DNA of 64,000 nt from Emcibacteraceae bacterium (GTDB lineage: Bacteria; Pseudomonadota; Alphaproteobacteria; Sphingomonadales; Emcibacteraceae), in NCBI GenBank assembly GCA_041396985.1, contig JAWKXO010000001.1, positions 310,001 through 374,000 of the forward strand. The letters run 5' to 3'. Shown here in pieces: positions 51,433 through 61,259 of this stretch. The notes under the pieces are model-generated. The model saw only the letters and a program-made list of their open reading frames with translations. It ran no database searches and was not told where the DNA came from. How positions within the stretch are numbered: the first letter of the stretch is position 1; every line of letters starts with the position of its first letter. Made by a program: the position numbers and the translations under genes.

Positions 51433-54027
51433 TCAGATTTTGTGTTTTATGATCGGAATTTCCAGTTCCTTGATCTTTTTTCGGAGCGTATTTCGGTTCA
51501 AACCAAGCAGTTCTGCTGCTTTAATCTGATTTCCTCTGGTCGCGGCAAGTGTCAGTTCAATCAATGGTTTTTCAAGCTCCCCTAACACTCTTGAATATAA
51601 ACCGTTAGGCGGCAGTTCATCATAGGGATGAGCGTCAAAATATTTTTTAAGATGACGATGTATGGATTGTTGCAGAGTTTCGTCGCTATAGCCTGGTTGC
51701 TGACCTGTCTTACTTATATCCGCTGATGCATCATACTGTGCTGTAAGTTCATTTGAAACATTATCAAATGTGATGATTTCTTCAATATAAAGAGCGGCCA
51801 GTCTGTGAACAAGATTTTCCAGTTCCCGGATATTTCCAGGCCAATTATGCTCTTTAAGAAGATCAAGTGCCTTTTTATCCATAATTTTTGGCACCTGATT
51901 ATGATCTTCTGCATAACTTGCAAAAAAATGCCTTACCAGATCAGGAATATCATCTTTGCGGTCTCGTAAAGGCGGCAAATTAATCGGAACAACATTAAGT
52001 CTGTAATACAGATCTTCCCTGAACAACCCTTGGGCAATCATCGATTTCAGGTTTCTATGCGTCGCTGCGATAATTCGGACATCCACCTTAATCGGGCTTG
52101 AACCGCCGACGGTTGTATACTCCCCTTCCTGCAATACCCGCAGCAATCTCGTCTGTGCTTCCATTGGCATATCGCCAATTTCATCAAGAAATAATGTGCC
52201 GCCCTTTGCCTGTTCAAAGCGGCCAATATTTTTGGATACGGCCCCGGTAAATGAGCCTTTCTCGTGGCCGAAAAGCTCACTTTCAATAAGTTCCCGTGGG
52301 ATTGCCGCCATATTAATGGCGACAAAGGGTGCATTACGCCGCCTGCCAAAATCGTGAAGTGCCTTTGCCACCAATTCCTTGCCGGTCCCTGTTTCCCCGG
52401 TAATCATAACCGTCAAATCCGTGTTCATGAGACGGGCCATAATCCGGTAAACATCCTGCATCGCCGGTGAACGACCGATCAGGGGCATTTCCTCATCTTC
52501 TTCGACATTGCCAGTCTGAGGCGATTTGCTCTTCGGGCTTAATCCTTTTTTTATAACCAGTTTAAGTTCATCAAGATCGAAAGGCTTGGGCAAATATTCA
52601 TAAGCCCCCCGTTCCGTCGCCTTTAGTGCTGTCATCAGGGTATTCTGTGCGCTCATAATGATTACGGGGAGATCCGGCCTGATTTTTTTAATACGTATCA
52701 GCATATCAAGCCCGTTTTCATCGGGCATCATCACGTCGGAAATCACCAGATCCCCTTCACCATTTGATACCCAGCGCCAAAGGGTCGATGCATTACTGCA
52801 CAGCTTAACATCATAGCCTTCACGGCCAAGCGCCCGGGACAGAACCGTCCTGATGGCTTTATCGTCATCCGCGATTAAAATGGTTTTATTTTCCATATTT
52901 TTCTGTCCCTGCTTTGGTGCCGCTGGCAGTAAAATTCTGAAAACCGTTTTTCCAGGAATGCTTTCGCATTCAATGATGCCGCCGTGATCGCTGATTGTTT
53001 TTGCCACCAGCGCAAGGCCAAGACCTGTACCCCCCGCCTTTGTGGTCACAAACGGATCAAATATATTGGCCTTTATATCCTCTGAAATGCCACTTCCATT
53101 ATCAATGATGGAAATTTCAAGGGGGAGATGCAGCATTTCATCAGAACCTGATGCTGCTACCCTTACCCCCTGACGATAAGCTGTTTTGATGGTAACCTGC
53201 CCATCTCTTTTTGGAACAGCTTCACAGGCATTTTTAAGAAGATTTAGAAAAACCTGAATGAGTTTTCCACGATCCCCAAGAGTGTGAGGAAGTGAAGGGT
53301 CATAATTTTCCGAAAACTTGACATGTTTGCCGAACCCGTTTTCCGCCAGTTTTTTTACATGCTCAAGAATGCTGTGGATATTTATTTCCACTTTTTCCAA
53401 CTGACGGTGATCGGTAAAAACCTCCATCCTGTCAACCAGAATACAAATTCTGTCCACTTCTTCACAAATCAGATTGGTAAGTGCCCGGTCATCGTCGCTG
53501 ACATCCTGTGACAATATTTGTGCTGAGCCCTTAATACCGGAAAGCGGATTTTTAATTTCATGGGCAAGCATCGCCGCCATCCCGGAAACTGACCTGGTGG
53601 CACTTCTGTGGGTTTGCTGCTGATTAATTTTCTGGGCAATGCTTCTTTTCTGCAGCTGGATCAGAATTCCTTCCTCTTCCGGCAGATCAGTATCATTAAT
53701 CAACACCGATACATGAATATCCGTACTCAGTTCACCAATATGCGGGTTGCCGATATTGACATCATATTCTGTAATGACCGCCTTGGTTTTTCGCGCCTGT
53801 TCAGTCAAGGCAATTAACGGACTGTCAAACGGGACAATATCCTGAATTTTTTTTCGCCGCAAAATGGGAAGACTGCTTCCCAGAAACTGTTCCGCTGACA
53901 CATTGGCGTATGTAATATTATTCTGAGCATCAATCGTGATAATAGCATCTGACATACTGTTCAGGATAACGTCAGCCTGATCATATGGTGCAGCCTGACG
54001 TTCCGAATTTTGATTTGTTGCGTTCAT
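51433..54027 (-). CDS. ntrBC: NtrB-NtrC in one reading frame: hybrid nitrogen-regulation kinase and sigma-54 activator
   Basis: 864 residues. Residues 1 to about 377 are NtrB: PAS (ILNSMSDAIITIDAQNNITY), HisKA box MLAHEIKNPLSGIKGS, HATPase (DNGSGISEDIK, GGTGLGLALVAKTI). From MENKTILIADDDKAIRTVLS on, the sequence is a complete NtrC: receiver Asp in DLVISDVMMP, AAA+ Walker A ITGETGTGKELVA, the sigma-54 loop as GSFTGA, and FIS helix QIKAAELLGLNRNTLRKKI. In most bacteria these are separate genes. The joint KNMENK carries ATG 52896 with AGGGA 9 bases upstream, so separate NtrC (487 residues) could also be made. ATG 54027 is chosen 3 bases after the dusB stop. Confidence 0.88.
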   Translation of the reverse strand: MNATNQNSERQAAPYDQADVILNSMSDAIITIDAQNNITYANVSAEQFLGSSLPILRRKKIQDIVPFDSPLIALTEQARKTKAVITEYDVNIGNPHIGELSTDIHVSVLINDTDLPEEEGILIQLQKRSIAQKINQQQTHRSATRSVSGMAAMLAHEIKNPLSGIKGSAQILSQDVSDDDRALTNLICEEVDRICILVDRMEVFTDHRQLEKVEINIHSILEHVKKLAENGFGKHVKFSENYDPSLPHTLGDRGKLIQVFLNLLKNACEAVPKRDGQVTIKTAYRQGVRVAASGSDEMLHLPLEISIIDNGSGISEDIKANIFDPFVTTKAGGTGLGLALVAKTISDHGGIIECESIPGKTVFRILLPAAPKQGQKNMENKTILIADDDKAIRTVLSRALGREGYDVKLCSNASTLWRWVSNGEGDLVISDVMMPDENGLDMLIRIKKIRPDLPVIIMSAQNTLMTALKATERGAYEYLPKPFDLDELKLVIKKGLSPKSKSPQTGNVEEDEEMPLIGRSPAMQDVYRIMARLMNTDLTVMITGETGTGKELVAKALHDFGRRRNAPFVAINMAAIPRELIESELFGHEKGSFTGAVSKNIGRFEQAKGGTLFLDEIGDMPMEAQTRLLRVLQEGEYTTVGGSSPIKVDVRIIAATHRNLKSMIAQGLFREDLYYRLNVVPINLPPLRDRKDDIPDLVRHFFASYAEDHNQVPKIMDKKALDLLKEHNWPGNIRELENLVHRLAALYIEEIITFDNVSNELTAQYDASADISKTGQQPGYSDETLQQSIHRHLKKYFDAHPYDELPPNGLYSRVLGELEKPLIELTLAATRGNQIKAAELLGLNRNTLRKKIKELEIPIIKHKI
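52894..52910 (-). promoter_or_regulatory. Possible internal ribosome-binding site and NtrC start
   Basis: AGGGA (52910-52906, minus strand) precedes an in-frame ATG (52896-52894) by 9 bases at the exact NtrB/NtrC boundary. This is where a normal ntrC start would lie. It may be a relic of the two-gene state or a working internal start. Confidence 0.4.
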
Positions 54028-54030
54028 CAA

Positions 54031-55032
54031 TCAGGCTGCGCGTTCAGAAAGTAAGGGTTCAAAAAAGGCTTCAATCGTATCGAGCACCTCTGCCGTATCT
54101 GTCATTTTATTGACATTTTGCCTGAACGATGCGCTGTCATGCAAACCTTTGGTGTACCAGCTGATATGTTTTCTGGCTATTTTCTTGCCGACATCCTCAC
54201 CGTAATGATCAAGCATGGATTGATAATGCTCAATCATTATATCCTTAATCAGCGGCAGATCAGGGTCGGGCAATTTTTCACCAGTTTTCAGATAATGAAT
54301 AACCTGCGATAAAAACCAGGGTCTTCCATATGAACCCCGGCCGATCATCACGCCGTCTGCCCCGGACTGCCTTAAGGCTTCACGAGCATCTTCACAGCTG
54401 ACAATGTCACCATTGGCGATAACGGGAATGGACACGCTTTCTTTTACTTCCCGGATAAAAGCCCAGTCAGCGACACCCTTATACATCTGGTTTCTGGTCC
54501 GTCCATGGACGACAACCATTTTAATGCCAAGATCTTCAGCAATTTTTGCGAGCTCAGGTGCGTTTCGGCAGTTGATATCCCATCCGGTCCTCATTTTCAG
54601 CGTTACGGGAATTTCAACAGCATCAACAGTTGCCTTAATAATCTTGGCGGCCACATCCAGATCCTGCATTAGGGCTGACCCGGCATAACCATTAACAATT
54701 TTCTTGGCTGGGCAACCCATATTGATATCAATAATTTCTGCGCCCTTGTCCTCATTCATTTTGGCGGCAATTGCCATCATTTCCGGATCACATCCGGCAA
54801 GCTGGACAGACATAAGATATTCATCACTTTCAGCGGCCGCCATTTTATGGGTACGCTGATGATCACGGATCATTGCCTGGCTGGCAATCATTTCCGACGT
54901 TACCAGACCAGCCCCGAACCTTTTGACAAGTCGACGAAAGGGTAAATCAGTCACCCCGGCCATAGGGCACAGGAGAACCGGATCTTCAACCACAATCGGG
55001 CCGATATTTATAGGGTTTAGCTTTATATCCAT
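54031..55032 (-). CDS. dusB: tRNA-dihydrouridine synthase DusB
   Basis: 333 residues, a TIM-barrel FMN enzyme. It has LCPMAGVTDLPFRRLVKRFG, the NMGCPAKKI catalytic-Cys motif, VTLKMRTGWD and VIANGDIVSCEDAREAL, and GVMIGRGSYGRPW. It reduces specific uridines of tRNA. dusB (also called nifR3) directly before ntrB is the classic alphaproteobacterial arrangement. The ntrBC start follows 3 bases after its stop. Confidence 0.93.
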   Translation of the reverse strand: MDIKLNPINIGPIVVEDPVLLCPMAGVTDLPFRRLVKRFGAGLVTSEMIASQAMIRDHQRTHKMAAAESDEYLMSVQLAGCDPEMMAIAAKMNEDKGAEIIDINMGCPAKKIVNGYAGSALMQDLDVAAKIIKATVDAVEIPVTLKMRTGWDINCRNAPELAKIAEDLGIKMVVVHGRTRNQMYKGVADWAFIREVKESVSIPVIANGDIVSCEDAREALRQSGADGVMIGRGSYGRPWFLSQVIHYLKTGEKLPDPDLPLIKDIMIEHYQSMLDHYGEDVGKKIARKHISWYTKGLHDSASFRQNVNKMTDTAEVLDTIEAFFEPLLSERAA

Positions 55033-55175
55033 GATTAAAAAATAAGCAGCCGTAAAAAATGTCTAAAAAATAATCAATGCGGGCCGCACTATACCTGAAA
55101 TGGTCATTTAGGTCAAAGCAGAAAAAACTATAAAATATAGAGGACATTTTTTTGGAAAAATGATAGCGTCGACAC

Positions 55176-56333
55176 ATGACAATTAGGAATGCAGCTATCA
55201 TTGTTGCCGCAGGACGCGGACAACGGATTGGCGGGGAAATACCAAAACAATATCTTAGTGTGGGCGGGGAGATTATTCTTCGTCGCACGGTAAAAATATT
55301 TTTGGAGAACCCCGATATAAATCTTGTTCAGGTTATAATTCATCCAGATGACCGTGACCTTTATGAGAATGCCGTGGGCGATCTTGGCCTTCCCGCCCCT
55401 GTTTTTGGCGGTGCTACAAGACAGCAATCAGTCCTGAGAGGGCTTGAAGCTATAGATATTCATCTGCCGGAATATGTTTATATCCATGATGCAGCAAGAC
55501 CGTTTCTTAGTCAGCAAATACTGGACAGCCTAATCCGGGAAGTATCCCACTGCGGTGCGGTCATTCCGGCGCTAAAGGTAACCGATACAATTAAATATAT
55601 GTCAGGTGACAATATTGATAATACCCTTAATCGTGAATTCCTTTACAGAGCGCAAACACCGCAGGCCTTTCGCTATAAAGCCATTTTTATGGCCCATCGC
55701 CGATTTGAAAAAAGTGATCTGACCGATGATAGCGCCATTGCAGAAAAAAGCGGTATAAAGGTCAGGATAATTCCAGGGTCCGAGGATAATTTTAAAATAA
55801 CCACAGACGAAGATTTAAAAAAAGCGGAAATGATGAGCGGAAACAGCTATACAGATGTTCGCATCGGTTACGGGATCGATGTCCATGCCTTTGAAGATGG
55901 TGACCATGTCATCCTCGGTGGCGTAAAAATTCCCCATGATAAAAGCCTCAAAGGTCATTCGGACGCGGATGTCGCCCTTCATGCAATCACCGATGCGATT
56001 CTGGGGGCTATAGCTATGGGTGATATCGGGGACCACTTCCCACCATCAGATGATCAATGGAAGGGGGCGACTTCAGATATATTTTTAAAGCATGCAGCAA
56101 AGCTTGTTGATGAAAAAGAGGGCGTCATTGCCAGTATCGATCTGACGATTATCTGTGAAGCTCCAAAAATTGCCCCCCACCGTGAATTGATCCGAGACCG
56201 TATTTCTGAAATTATCGATCTTGATATTGACCGTATCAGCGTAAAAGCGACAACCACGGAAAAGCTTGGCTTTACGGGAAAAGGTGAAGGCATCATGGCG
56301 CAAGCCGTCGCAACAATCAGATTACCGGAATAG
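55176..56333 (+). CDS. ispDF: Bifunctional IspD/IspF isoprenoid enzyme
   Basis: 385 residues. The N-terminal half is IspD (AAIIVAAGRGQRIGGEIPKQ, VYIHDAARPFL, LYRAQTPQAF); the C-terminal half is IspF (VRIGYGIDVHAF with metal ligands, KGHSDADV, FPPSD). The fused enzyme performs cytidylyl transfer to MEP and later cyclisation to ME-cPP in the non-mevalonate pathway. This fusion is common in Alphaproteobacteria and Epsilonproteobacteria. It is divergent from dusB across 143 bases and starts an operon with pgpA and a CinA-type gene. Confidence 0.95.
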   Translation: MTIRNAAIIVAAGRGQRIGGEIPKQYLSVGGEIILRRTVKIFLENPDINLVQVIIHPDDRDLYENAVGDLGLPAPVFGGATRQQSVLRGLEAIDIHLPEYVYIHDAARPFLSQQILDSLIREVSHCGAVIPALKVTDTIKYMSGDNIDNTLNREFLYRAQTPQAFRYKAIFMAHRRFEKSDLTDDSAIAEKSGIKVRIIPGSEDNFKITTDEDLKKAEMMSGNSYTDVRIGYGIDVHAFEDGDHVILGGVKIPHDKSLKGHSDADVALHAITDAILGAIAMGDIGDHFPPSDDQWKGATSDIFLKHAAKLVDEKEGVIASIDLTIICEAPKIAPHRELIRDRISEIIDLDIDRISVKATTTEKLGFTGKGEGIMAQAVATIRLPE

Positions 56334-56336
56334 CAT

Positions 56337-56819
56337 ATGCTTGAAAACTGGTCCAAATCATTTCTACACCCTTCGCTGATGCTTTCAACATGGTTTTATA
56401 CCGGGCTTATCCCTGTTGCCCCTGGTACTTTTGGCAGCCTTGCCGCCCTGCCATTTGCCTGGCTGATCCTTGATTTTAGCAACAAAATGATTCTGGCCAG
56501 TGCCGCTTTAATCCTGTTTGTGGTGGGGCTTTGGGCATCGCGAACATATATGGAAGAAACCGGCAAAACGGATCCCGGCGAAATAGTGATTGATGAAGTG
56601 GTGGGCCAGTGGCTCGTGTGCCTGATGATTACAGATCATACCCATCCGGGACAGTATTTTCTGGCCCTGCTTGCTTTTCGCCTTTTTGATATTATGAAAC
56701 CCTGGCCGATTACTATCTTTGACAAACGCCATGACGCTTATGGCGTAATGGCGGATGATGTGGCTGCCGGTTTAATGGGGGCAGCGGTTCTGTTCGCTGC
56801 AAATTATTATGTTCTCTGA
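56337..56819 (+). CDS. pgpA: Phosphatidylglycerophosphatase A
   Basis: 160 residues with the PgpA signature: LIPVAPGTFGSLAALPFAW, ETGKTDPGEIVIDEVVGQW and the C-terminal FDIMKPWPITIFDK and GVMADDVAAGL, plus about four membrane segments. It dephosphorylates phosphatidylglycerol phosphate in the inner membrane. It starts 3 bases after ispDF and overlaps the CinA-type gene by 11 bases. Confidence 0.92.
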   Translation: MLENWSKSFLHPSLMLSTWFYTGLIPVAPGTFGSLAALPFAWLILDFSNKMILASAALILFVVGLWASRTYMEETGKTDPGEIVIDEVVGQWLVCLMITDHTHPGQYFLALLAFRLFDIMKPWPITIFDKRHDAYGVMADDVAAGLMGAAVLFAANYYVL

Positions 56820-57297
56820 CCTTATTATTAATCTTGCCAGCGAAATACTTGATCGGTGCCGTGCCGAAAAACTGCAAATTGCCACCGCAGAATCCTGTAC
56901 CGGTGGCCTGATTATCGGAGCGCTTACCGAAATAGCCGGATCATCCGATGTCGTTGATCGTGGTTTTATTACCTATACCAATCAGGCAAAAATGGACTTG
57001 CTGAGCGTATCAACAGAAACATTAAAAACATATGGCGCAGTCAGTGAAGAAACCGCACGCGCCATGGTGCTTGGTGCGCTTAACCATTCAACAGCGGATA
57101 TCGCGGTATCCGTAACCGGCATTGCCGGCCCCGGTGGCGGCAGCAAGGAAAAACCTGTTGGCCTTGTCCATATGGCGGCGGCAAGACTAGATGAAAAAAC
57201 CATTCATGAAAAACATAATTTTGGCGATATTGGCCGCCAGGAAGTCAGGGAAGCGACAATTATTGCAGCTCTCACCCTTATTAAAAAGCTTATCTAA
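56809..57297 (+). CDS. CinA C-terminal-type protein (NMN amidohydrolase, PncC-like)
   Basis: 162 residues, the stand-alone CinA C-terminal domain. The family core is complete: AESCTGGLIIGALTEIAGSS, GFITYTNQAKMDLL and SVTGIAGPGGGSKEKPVGLV. Characterised members deamidate nicotinamide mononucleotide to nicotinate mononucleotide for NAD recycling. It overlaps pgpA by 11 bases and converges on the permease gene with a 3-4 base overlap of the stops. Confidence 0.88.
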   Translation: MFSDLIINLASEILDRCRAEKLQIATAESCTGGLIIGALTEIAGSSDVVDRGFITYTNQAKMDLLSVSTETLKTYGAVSEETARAMVLGALNHSTADIAVSVTGIAGPGGGSKEKPVGLVHMAAARLDEKTIHEKHNFGDIGRQEVREATIIAALTLIKKLI

Positions 57298-59813
57298 ACG
57301 CCGCGCAACACCTGCGCCGGTCTGACCGACATGGCCTGCCAGATACTGAACATGCCCAGCGACATGGTAATAAATATCGCCGCAATAACAGTCAGTAGCG
57401 GTATTTCCAGCGAGAATGTCCATTCAAGTTCCATAATGCCGACAACAATACCATAGGCGGCAACCGACCCCAGCAATATGGCAACAAGACCCGTTGCCAC
57501 CCCAAGCAGGATAAATTCAAAAATATAGGCTTTTAAAATATCAAGCCGGGTCGCTCCGACAACTTTCAGCACGGCACTGTCATATATTCTGCCTTTATGT
57601 CCGGCAGCGATCGCACCACTTAAAACCAGAATACCGGCGATGATGGTAATGGATGCCATAACATCAATTGCCCCTTTAATCTGCATAAGCAACAGCTGAA
57701 CATTTTCAAGGATTTCCTTTAACCTGACGGTCGTTACATTGGGAAATTCTTTGGTAATGGACAGATAATTATCCGCTTCTCTATTCTCCGTCGATTTAAT
57801 GGTCCCAACATAGGTAAAAGGCGCACTGCTTAAAACTTTTGGGTCAAACATCAAGACATAATTAATACCAAATGTTCCCCAATCGACAGATCGAACCGAC
57901 CTGATTTTTACATCAATATTTCGACCAAGTACATTGACCGAAATCATATCCCCTGGCGACAGGTCCATTCCATTTGCCATATCTTCACTGATTGATACTT
58001 CCGGCTCACCGTCATAACCTTTCGGCCACCAGTCACCCACTACCAGTTTATTGTCCTCTGGCACTTCATCGGCAAATGTCATGCCACGGTCACCACGCAG
58101 CATCCATCTGACATCGGGGCTGATATCGGCTTCTTCCGAAGGAACCCCTTTAATATGGGTGATACGCCCGCGAAGGTTCGGTACTGTACGATAAAGGCTG
58201 ACACCATCAAGAGACGTTGTGAACCCTTTAAACTGGTCTTCCTGCGCTTTTTGAATATCAAGGAAAAAATAACTTGGCGCATCCGTATCAACCCTCCGTT
58301 CTATTTCTGAATCAAGGCTGTATTCGACCAGCGAAATTGCAGTCAGCAGAATAAGTCCAAGGCCCAATGACAATATAATTGAAAGGGTTGAATTACCGGG
58401 TCTGGTAATATTGGATAAAGCGATTCTAAGCGCCGGGCTATAACGCCTGGGCAGGTAGCCGACACCCGCTTTTACCAGATATCCTGTCCCTAGCAGTAGT
58501 GCAAATGACGCCAGCATTCCACCAATAAAATAGCCTGTCAGTTCACGGTACTCGGCCGTATAAAATACCATCGTCAGCATAAGGGCCGCCATCGCGGCGA
58601 TAATCAGAACATAATTTCTTGATATTTTCTCTGCCCCCGGCTCGGCAATAGTCATGCGAAACAGCTGACGGGCGGAAATATCCTTTGCTTTAGCCAATGG
58701 CCAAAGCGTAAAAATCAGACTGATCAGAACACTGTAAAAGGCAGCAACGCCCAGAGGCACCGGATAAAATTCCCGTGATATGGTAATCGGCATTTTACTT
58801 TCAAGAAAATCCGCAAATATAAACGGTAGGCTCCCGCCCGCTAATAACCCGAGCGAAATGGCAATTGCCGACATGATCAATATCTGCTGCAGGTAAATTT
58901 GAAATATTGTATTTGACTGCGCTCCCAGAATTTTAAAGGTCGCTATGGTATCGGTTTTTGAATTCAAATAACCATGAACCGCATTACTCACCCCGACGCC
59001 GCCGACCAAAAGGGCGGTAAGCCCGACCAGTGTCATAAACTGCCCCATCCGGTCAATGAAACGCTGGGTACTGTTACCGCCGCTGCTTTTTTCCCGCACA
59101 CGCCAGTCTGAATCCGGGAATGCCTCTTCAATCTGTTCGTCGAAGGCTTTACTGTCCGCCCCCGGCGCCAGTCGAAGCCTGTATTTATATTCAATCAGGG
59201 TACCAAATGTAATAAGACCCGTTTGCTCCATACTGTCATAGGCAACAATAACGGTGGGGGCAAACTGAAACCCGGCATTGGCGCTATCCGGTTCTTTCAC
59301 CGTAATGCCACGAATTTGATAGCTCAGATTGCCAATATTCAGCATATCCCCGACTTTTACGTTCAGTCTCGTCGCAATCGCTTCTGACGGTACGACACCC
59401 CAATGCCCGTCTTTAAAATCCAGAAGTTCTTTTGGCGACAATCCGCTTGATGTTTCAAGCTTGCCAAACATGGGATAATGACTATCCACTGCTTTAATTT
59501 CGATCAGCGTGCTGTCCGTAAATTCAGCCGTATGGGCCATAGCGCGAAGTTCGCTGATCAGGGATATTTCTTCCACTTTTGGCTTGATATAAGCCATTTC
59601 CTCATCGCTTAAAAAGCGTTGGTTGGTCCTGATCTCCACATCACCGCCAAGGAATGTCTGAGCATCCCGGGCAAGGCTAACGACAATATTTTTCGTGACC
59701 GACCCCACCGCAGCAATAATTGCAGTTCCCAGGAAAAGACAAGCGATAAAAATCCGAAAATGCCGGAAAGCAAATCTGATTTCACGCAGGGCAAATTTAA
59801 AGGCAGTCTTCAT
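57294..59813 (-). CDS. ABC transporter permease, FtsX/MacB type (YbbP-like)
   Basis: 839 residues with a MacB-type periplasmic domain near the N-terminus (GDVEIRTNQRFLSDEEM) and two sets of membrane helices. FtsX cores are LVGLTALLVGGVGVSNAVHG near residue 265 and DVMASITIIAGILVLSGAIA near residue 725. Length and layout match YbbP-like permeases. It overlaps the ATPase gene by 4 bases. With the nearby divergent TesA-like lipase gene this is the common ybbA-ybbP-tesA neighbourhood, whose transport function is unclear but linked to envelope lipids or lipoproteins. Confidence 0.87.
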   Translation of the reverse strand: MKTAFKFALREIRFAFRHFRIFIACLFLGTAIIAAVGSVTKNIVVSLARDAQTFLGGDVEIRTNQRFLSDEEMAYIKPKVEEISLISELRAMAHTAEFTDSTLIEIKAVDSHYPMFGKLETSSGLSPKELLDFKDGHWGVVPSEAIATRLNVKVGDMLNIGNLSYQIRGITVKEPDSANAGFQFAPTVIVAYDSMEQTGLITFGTLIEYKYRLRLAPGADSKAFDEQIEEAFPDSDWRVREKSSGGNSTQRFIDRMGQFMTLVGLTALLVGGVGVSNAVHGYLNSKTDTIATFKILGAQSNTIFQIYLQQILIMSAIAISLGLLAGGSLPFIFADFLESKMPITISREFYPVPLGVAAFYSVLISLIFTLWPLAKAKDISARQLFRMTIAEPGAEKISRNYVLIIAAMAALMLTMVFYTAEYRELTGYFIGGMLASFALLLGTGYLVKAGVGYLPRRYSPALRIALSNITRPGNSTLSIILSLGLGLILLTAISLVEYSLDSEIERRVDTDAPSYFFLDIQKAQEDQFKGFTTSLDGVSLYRTVPNLRGRITHIKGVPSEEADISPDVRWMLRGDRGMTFADEVPEDNKLVVGDWWPKGYDGEPEVSISEDMANGMDLSPGDMISVNVLGRNIDVKIRSVRSVDWGTFGINYVLMFDPKVLSSAPFTYVGTIKSTENREADNYLSITKEFPNVTTVRLKEILENVQLLLMQIKGAIDVMASITIIAGILVLSGAIAAGHKGRIYDSAVLKVVGATRLDILKAYIFEFILLGVATGLVAILLGSVAAYGIVVGIMELEWTFSLEIPLLTVIAAIFITMSLGMFSIWQAMSVRPAQVLRGV

Positions 59814-60526
59814 TCTGCAACTTTCCTGTTTTCATCTTTATTGGAACTTTGGTTGTCAACAATCAGTCCGTCTTCAATATGGATGATTTCATCACATTTT
59901 CCTGCCAGTTCCTGATCATGGGTGATCAGGATCAGGGTTGCATCATTTTTTTCTTTTAAGGAGAAAATAAGTTCAATAATCTGATGGCCGGTTTTCCCGT
60001 CAAGATTTCCAGTCGGCTCATCGGCAAAAAGTATTTTAGGCTCCGGTGCCATGGCACGCGCAATCGCCACCCGCTGCTGTTCACCGCCCGAAAGCTGGGT
60101 AGGGTAATGATCAAGCCGGTGATCAAGCCCTACATCATGAAGCATAGCCCTTGCCTTATCCTCTGCATCCGCAATCCCGGCCAGCTCGAGCGGTACGGCT
60201 ACATTTTCAAGGGCTGTCATGGTCGGAATTAAGTGAAATGCCTGTAGGATAATGCCGATATTTTCACGGCGGAACATGGCAAGCTGGTCTTCATTCATTT
60301 TATCAAGTGTATGACCGGCAACAATGACACTGCCTTCCGTCTGCCTTTCCAGACCGTTCATCACTGACATCATGCTTGATTTTCCGGAACCGGATGCGCC
60401 AAGAATGGCGACTGCCTTACCTTTAACAATTTTTAAATCTATACCATTTAATATTCTGACCTCAAAATCGTTGCTTTTTAGCCTTAGATGAATATTCTTT
60501 AGTTCAAGAATGATATTGTTGGTCAT
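59810..60526 (-). CDS. ABC transporter ATP-binding protein (YbbA/LolD-like)
   Basis: 238 residues from ATG 60526; the TTG at 60544 would add six residues. A single ABC domain has Walker A AILGASGSGKSSMMSV, Q-loop FHLIPTMTALENVAVP, signature LSGGEQQRVAIARA, Walker B ILFADEPTGNLD and the switch His in LILITHDQEL. It powers the FtsX-type permease encoded next with a 4-base overlap. It is divergent from the lipase gene with 37 bases between the starts, so the promoters must overlap or be very short. Confidence 0.9.
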   Translation of the reverse strand: MTNNIILELKNIHLRLKSNDFEVRILNGIDLKIVKGKAVAILGASGSGKSSMMSVMNGLERQTEGSVIVAGHTLDKMNEDQLAMFRRENIGIILQAFHLIPTMTALENVAVPLELAGIADAEDKARAMLHDVGLDHRLDHYPTQLSGGEQQRVAIARAMAPEPKILFADEPTGNLDGKTGHQIIELIFSLKEKNDATLILITHDQELAGKCDEIIHIEDGLIVDNQSSNKDENRKVAE

Positions 60527-60563
60527 ATTTATTTTACTCGTCAAACAATGAGGTTTTATTCAG

Positions 60564-61259
60564 GTGTCTGTGTTGAAAGGGTTATACTATAATGTGGTAA
60601 AGGCTCCAAGAGCGTTATTCAACCCTAATGCGTTTAAATATACGTTTTTTACGATATTATACGTCATTGCTTCCACTTGCCATGCGCAGGAAGCCAAAAA
60701 AATCATAGCGTTCGGCGACAGCCTGACGGCTGGTGCAGGACTTGTTCAGGGCGAAGGTTTTACCGACCAGCTTGAAGATACCCTTAATCAGTACGGGCTT
60801 AAAGTGGACGTGCTCAATGCTGGCGTGTCTGGGGATACCTCATCAGGTGGACTTGCCCGGCTTGAATGGGTGTTGGACAGTGTTGATAATATTGATCTGG
60901 TTATCCTTGAGCTGGGTGCCAATGACGCGCTTCGCGGCCTTCCCCCCAGAATAACCCGGCAGAATATTGATAAAATGGTCAGTATTTTAAAAGAACGGAA
61001 AATTCCAACACTATTGGCAGGCATGATTGCACCGCCCAATTTTGGTGAACAATTTACTTCCGAATATAATCCGATTTTTCCGGATGTGGCAAAAAAATAT
61101 GATGTCCTGCTTTATCCATTCTTTCTTGACGGCGTTATCGGGGATAGAGAGTTGAACCAGAGCGATCTGATGCACCCAAACCCGCGCGGTGTAAAGATTA
61201 TCGTTGATAAAATTGCCCCTTATGTGCTGGAAGCATTGGTGCGGGTACAAAAGCCTTAA
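60564..61259 (+). CDS. tesA: TesA-like GDSL lipase/arylesterase
   Basis: 231 residues from a GTG codon. A hydrophobic export signal (YTFFTILYVIASTCHAQE) leads into the SGNH/GDSL core: block I IAFGDSLTAGAG, block II NAGVSGDTSSGGLARL, block III VILELGANDALRGL and block V SDLMHPNPRG with the catalytic Asp and His. It should hydrolyse thioesters or esters in the periplasm. AGG about 10 bases upstream supports the GTG, but TTG/GTG codons close by are alternatives. It is divergent from the ABC ATPase gene. Confidence 0.88.
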   Translation: MSVLKGLYYNVVKAPRALFNPNAFKYTFFTILYVIASTCHAQEAKKIIAFGDSLTAGAGLVQGEGFTDQLEDTLNQYGLKVDVLNAGVSGDTSSGGLARLEWVLDSVDNIDLVILELGANDALRGLPPRITRQNIDKMVSILKERKIPTLLAGMIAPPNFGEQFTSEYNPIFPDVAKKYDVLLYPFFLDGVIGDRELNQSDLMHPNPRGVKIIVDKIAPYVLEALVRVQKP

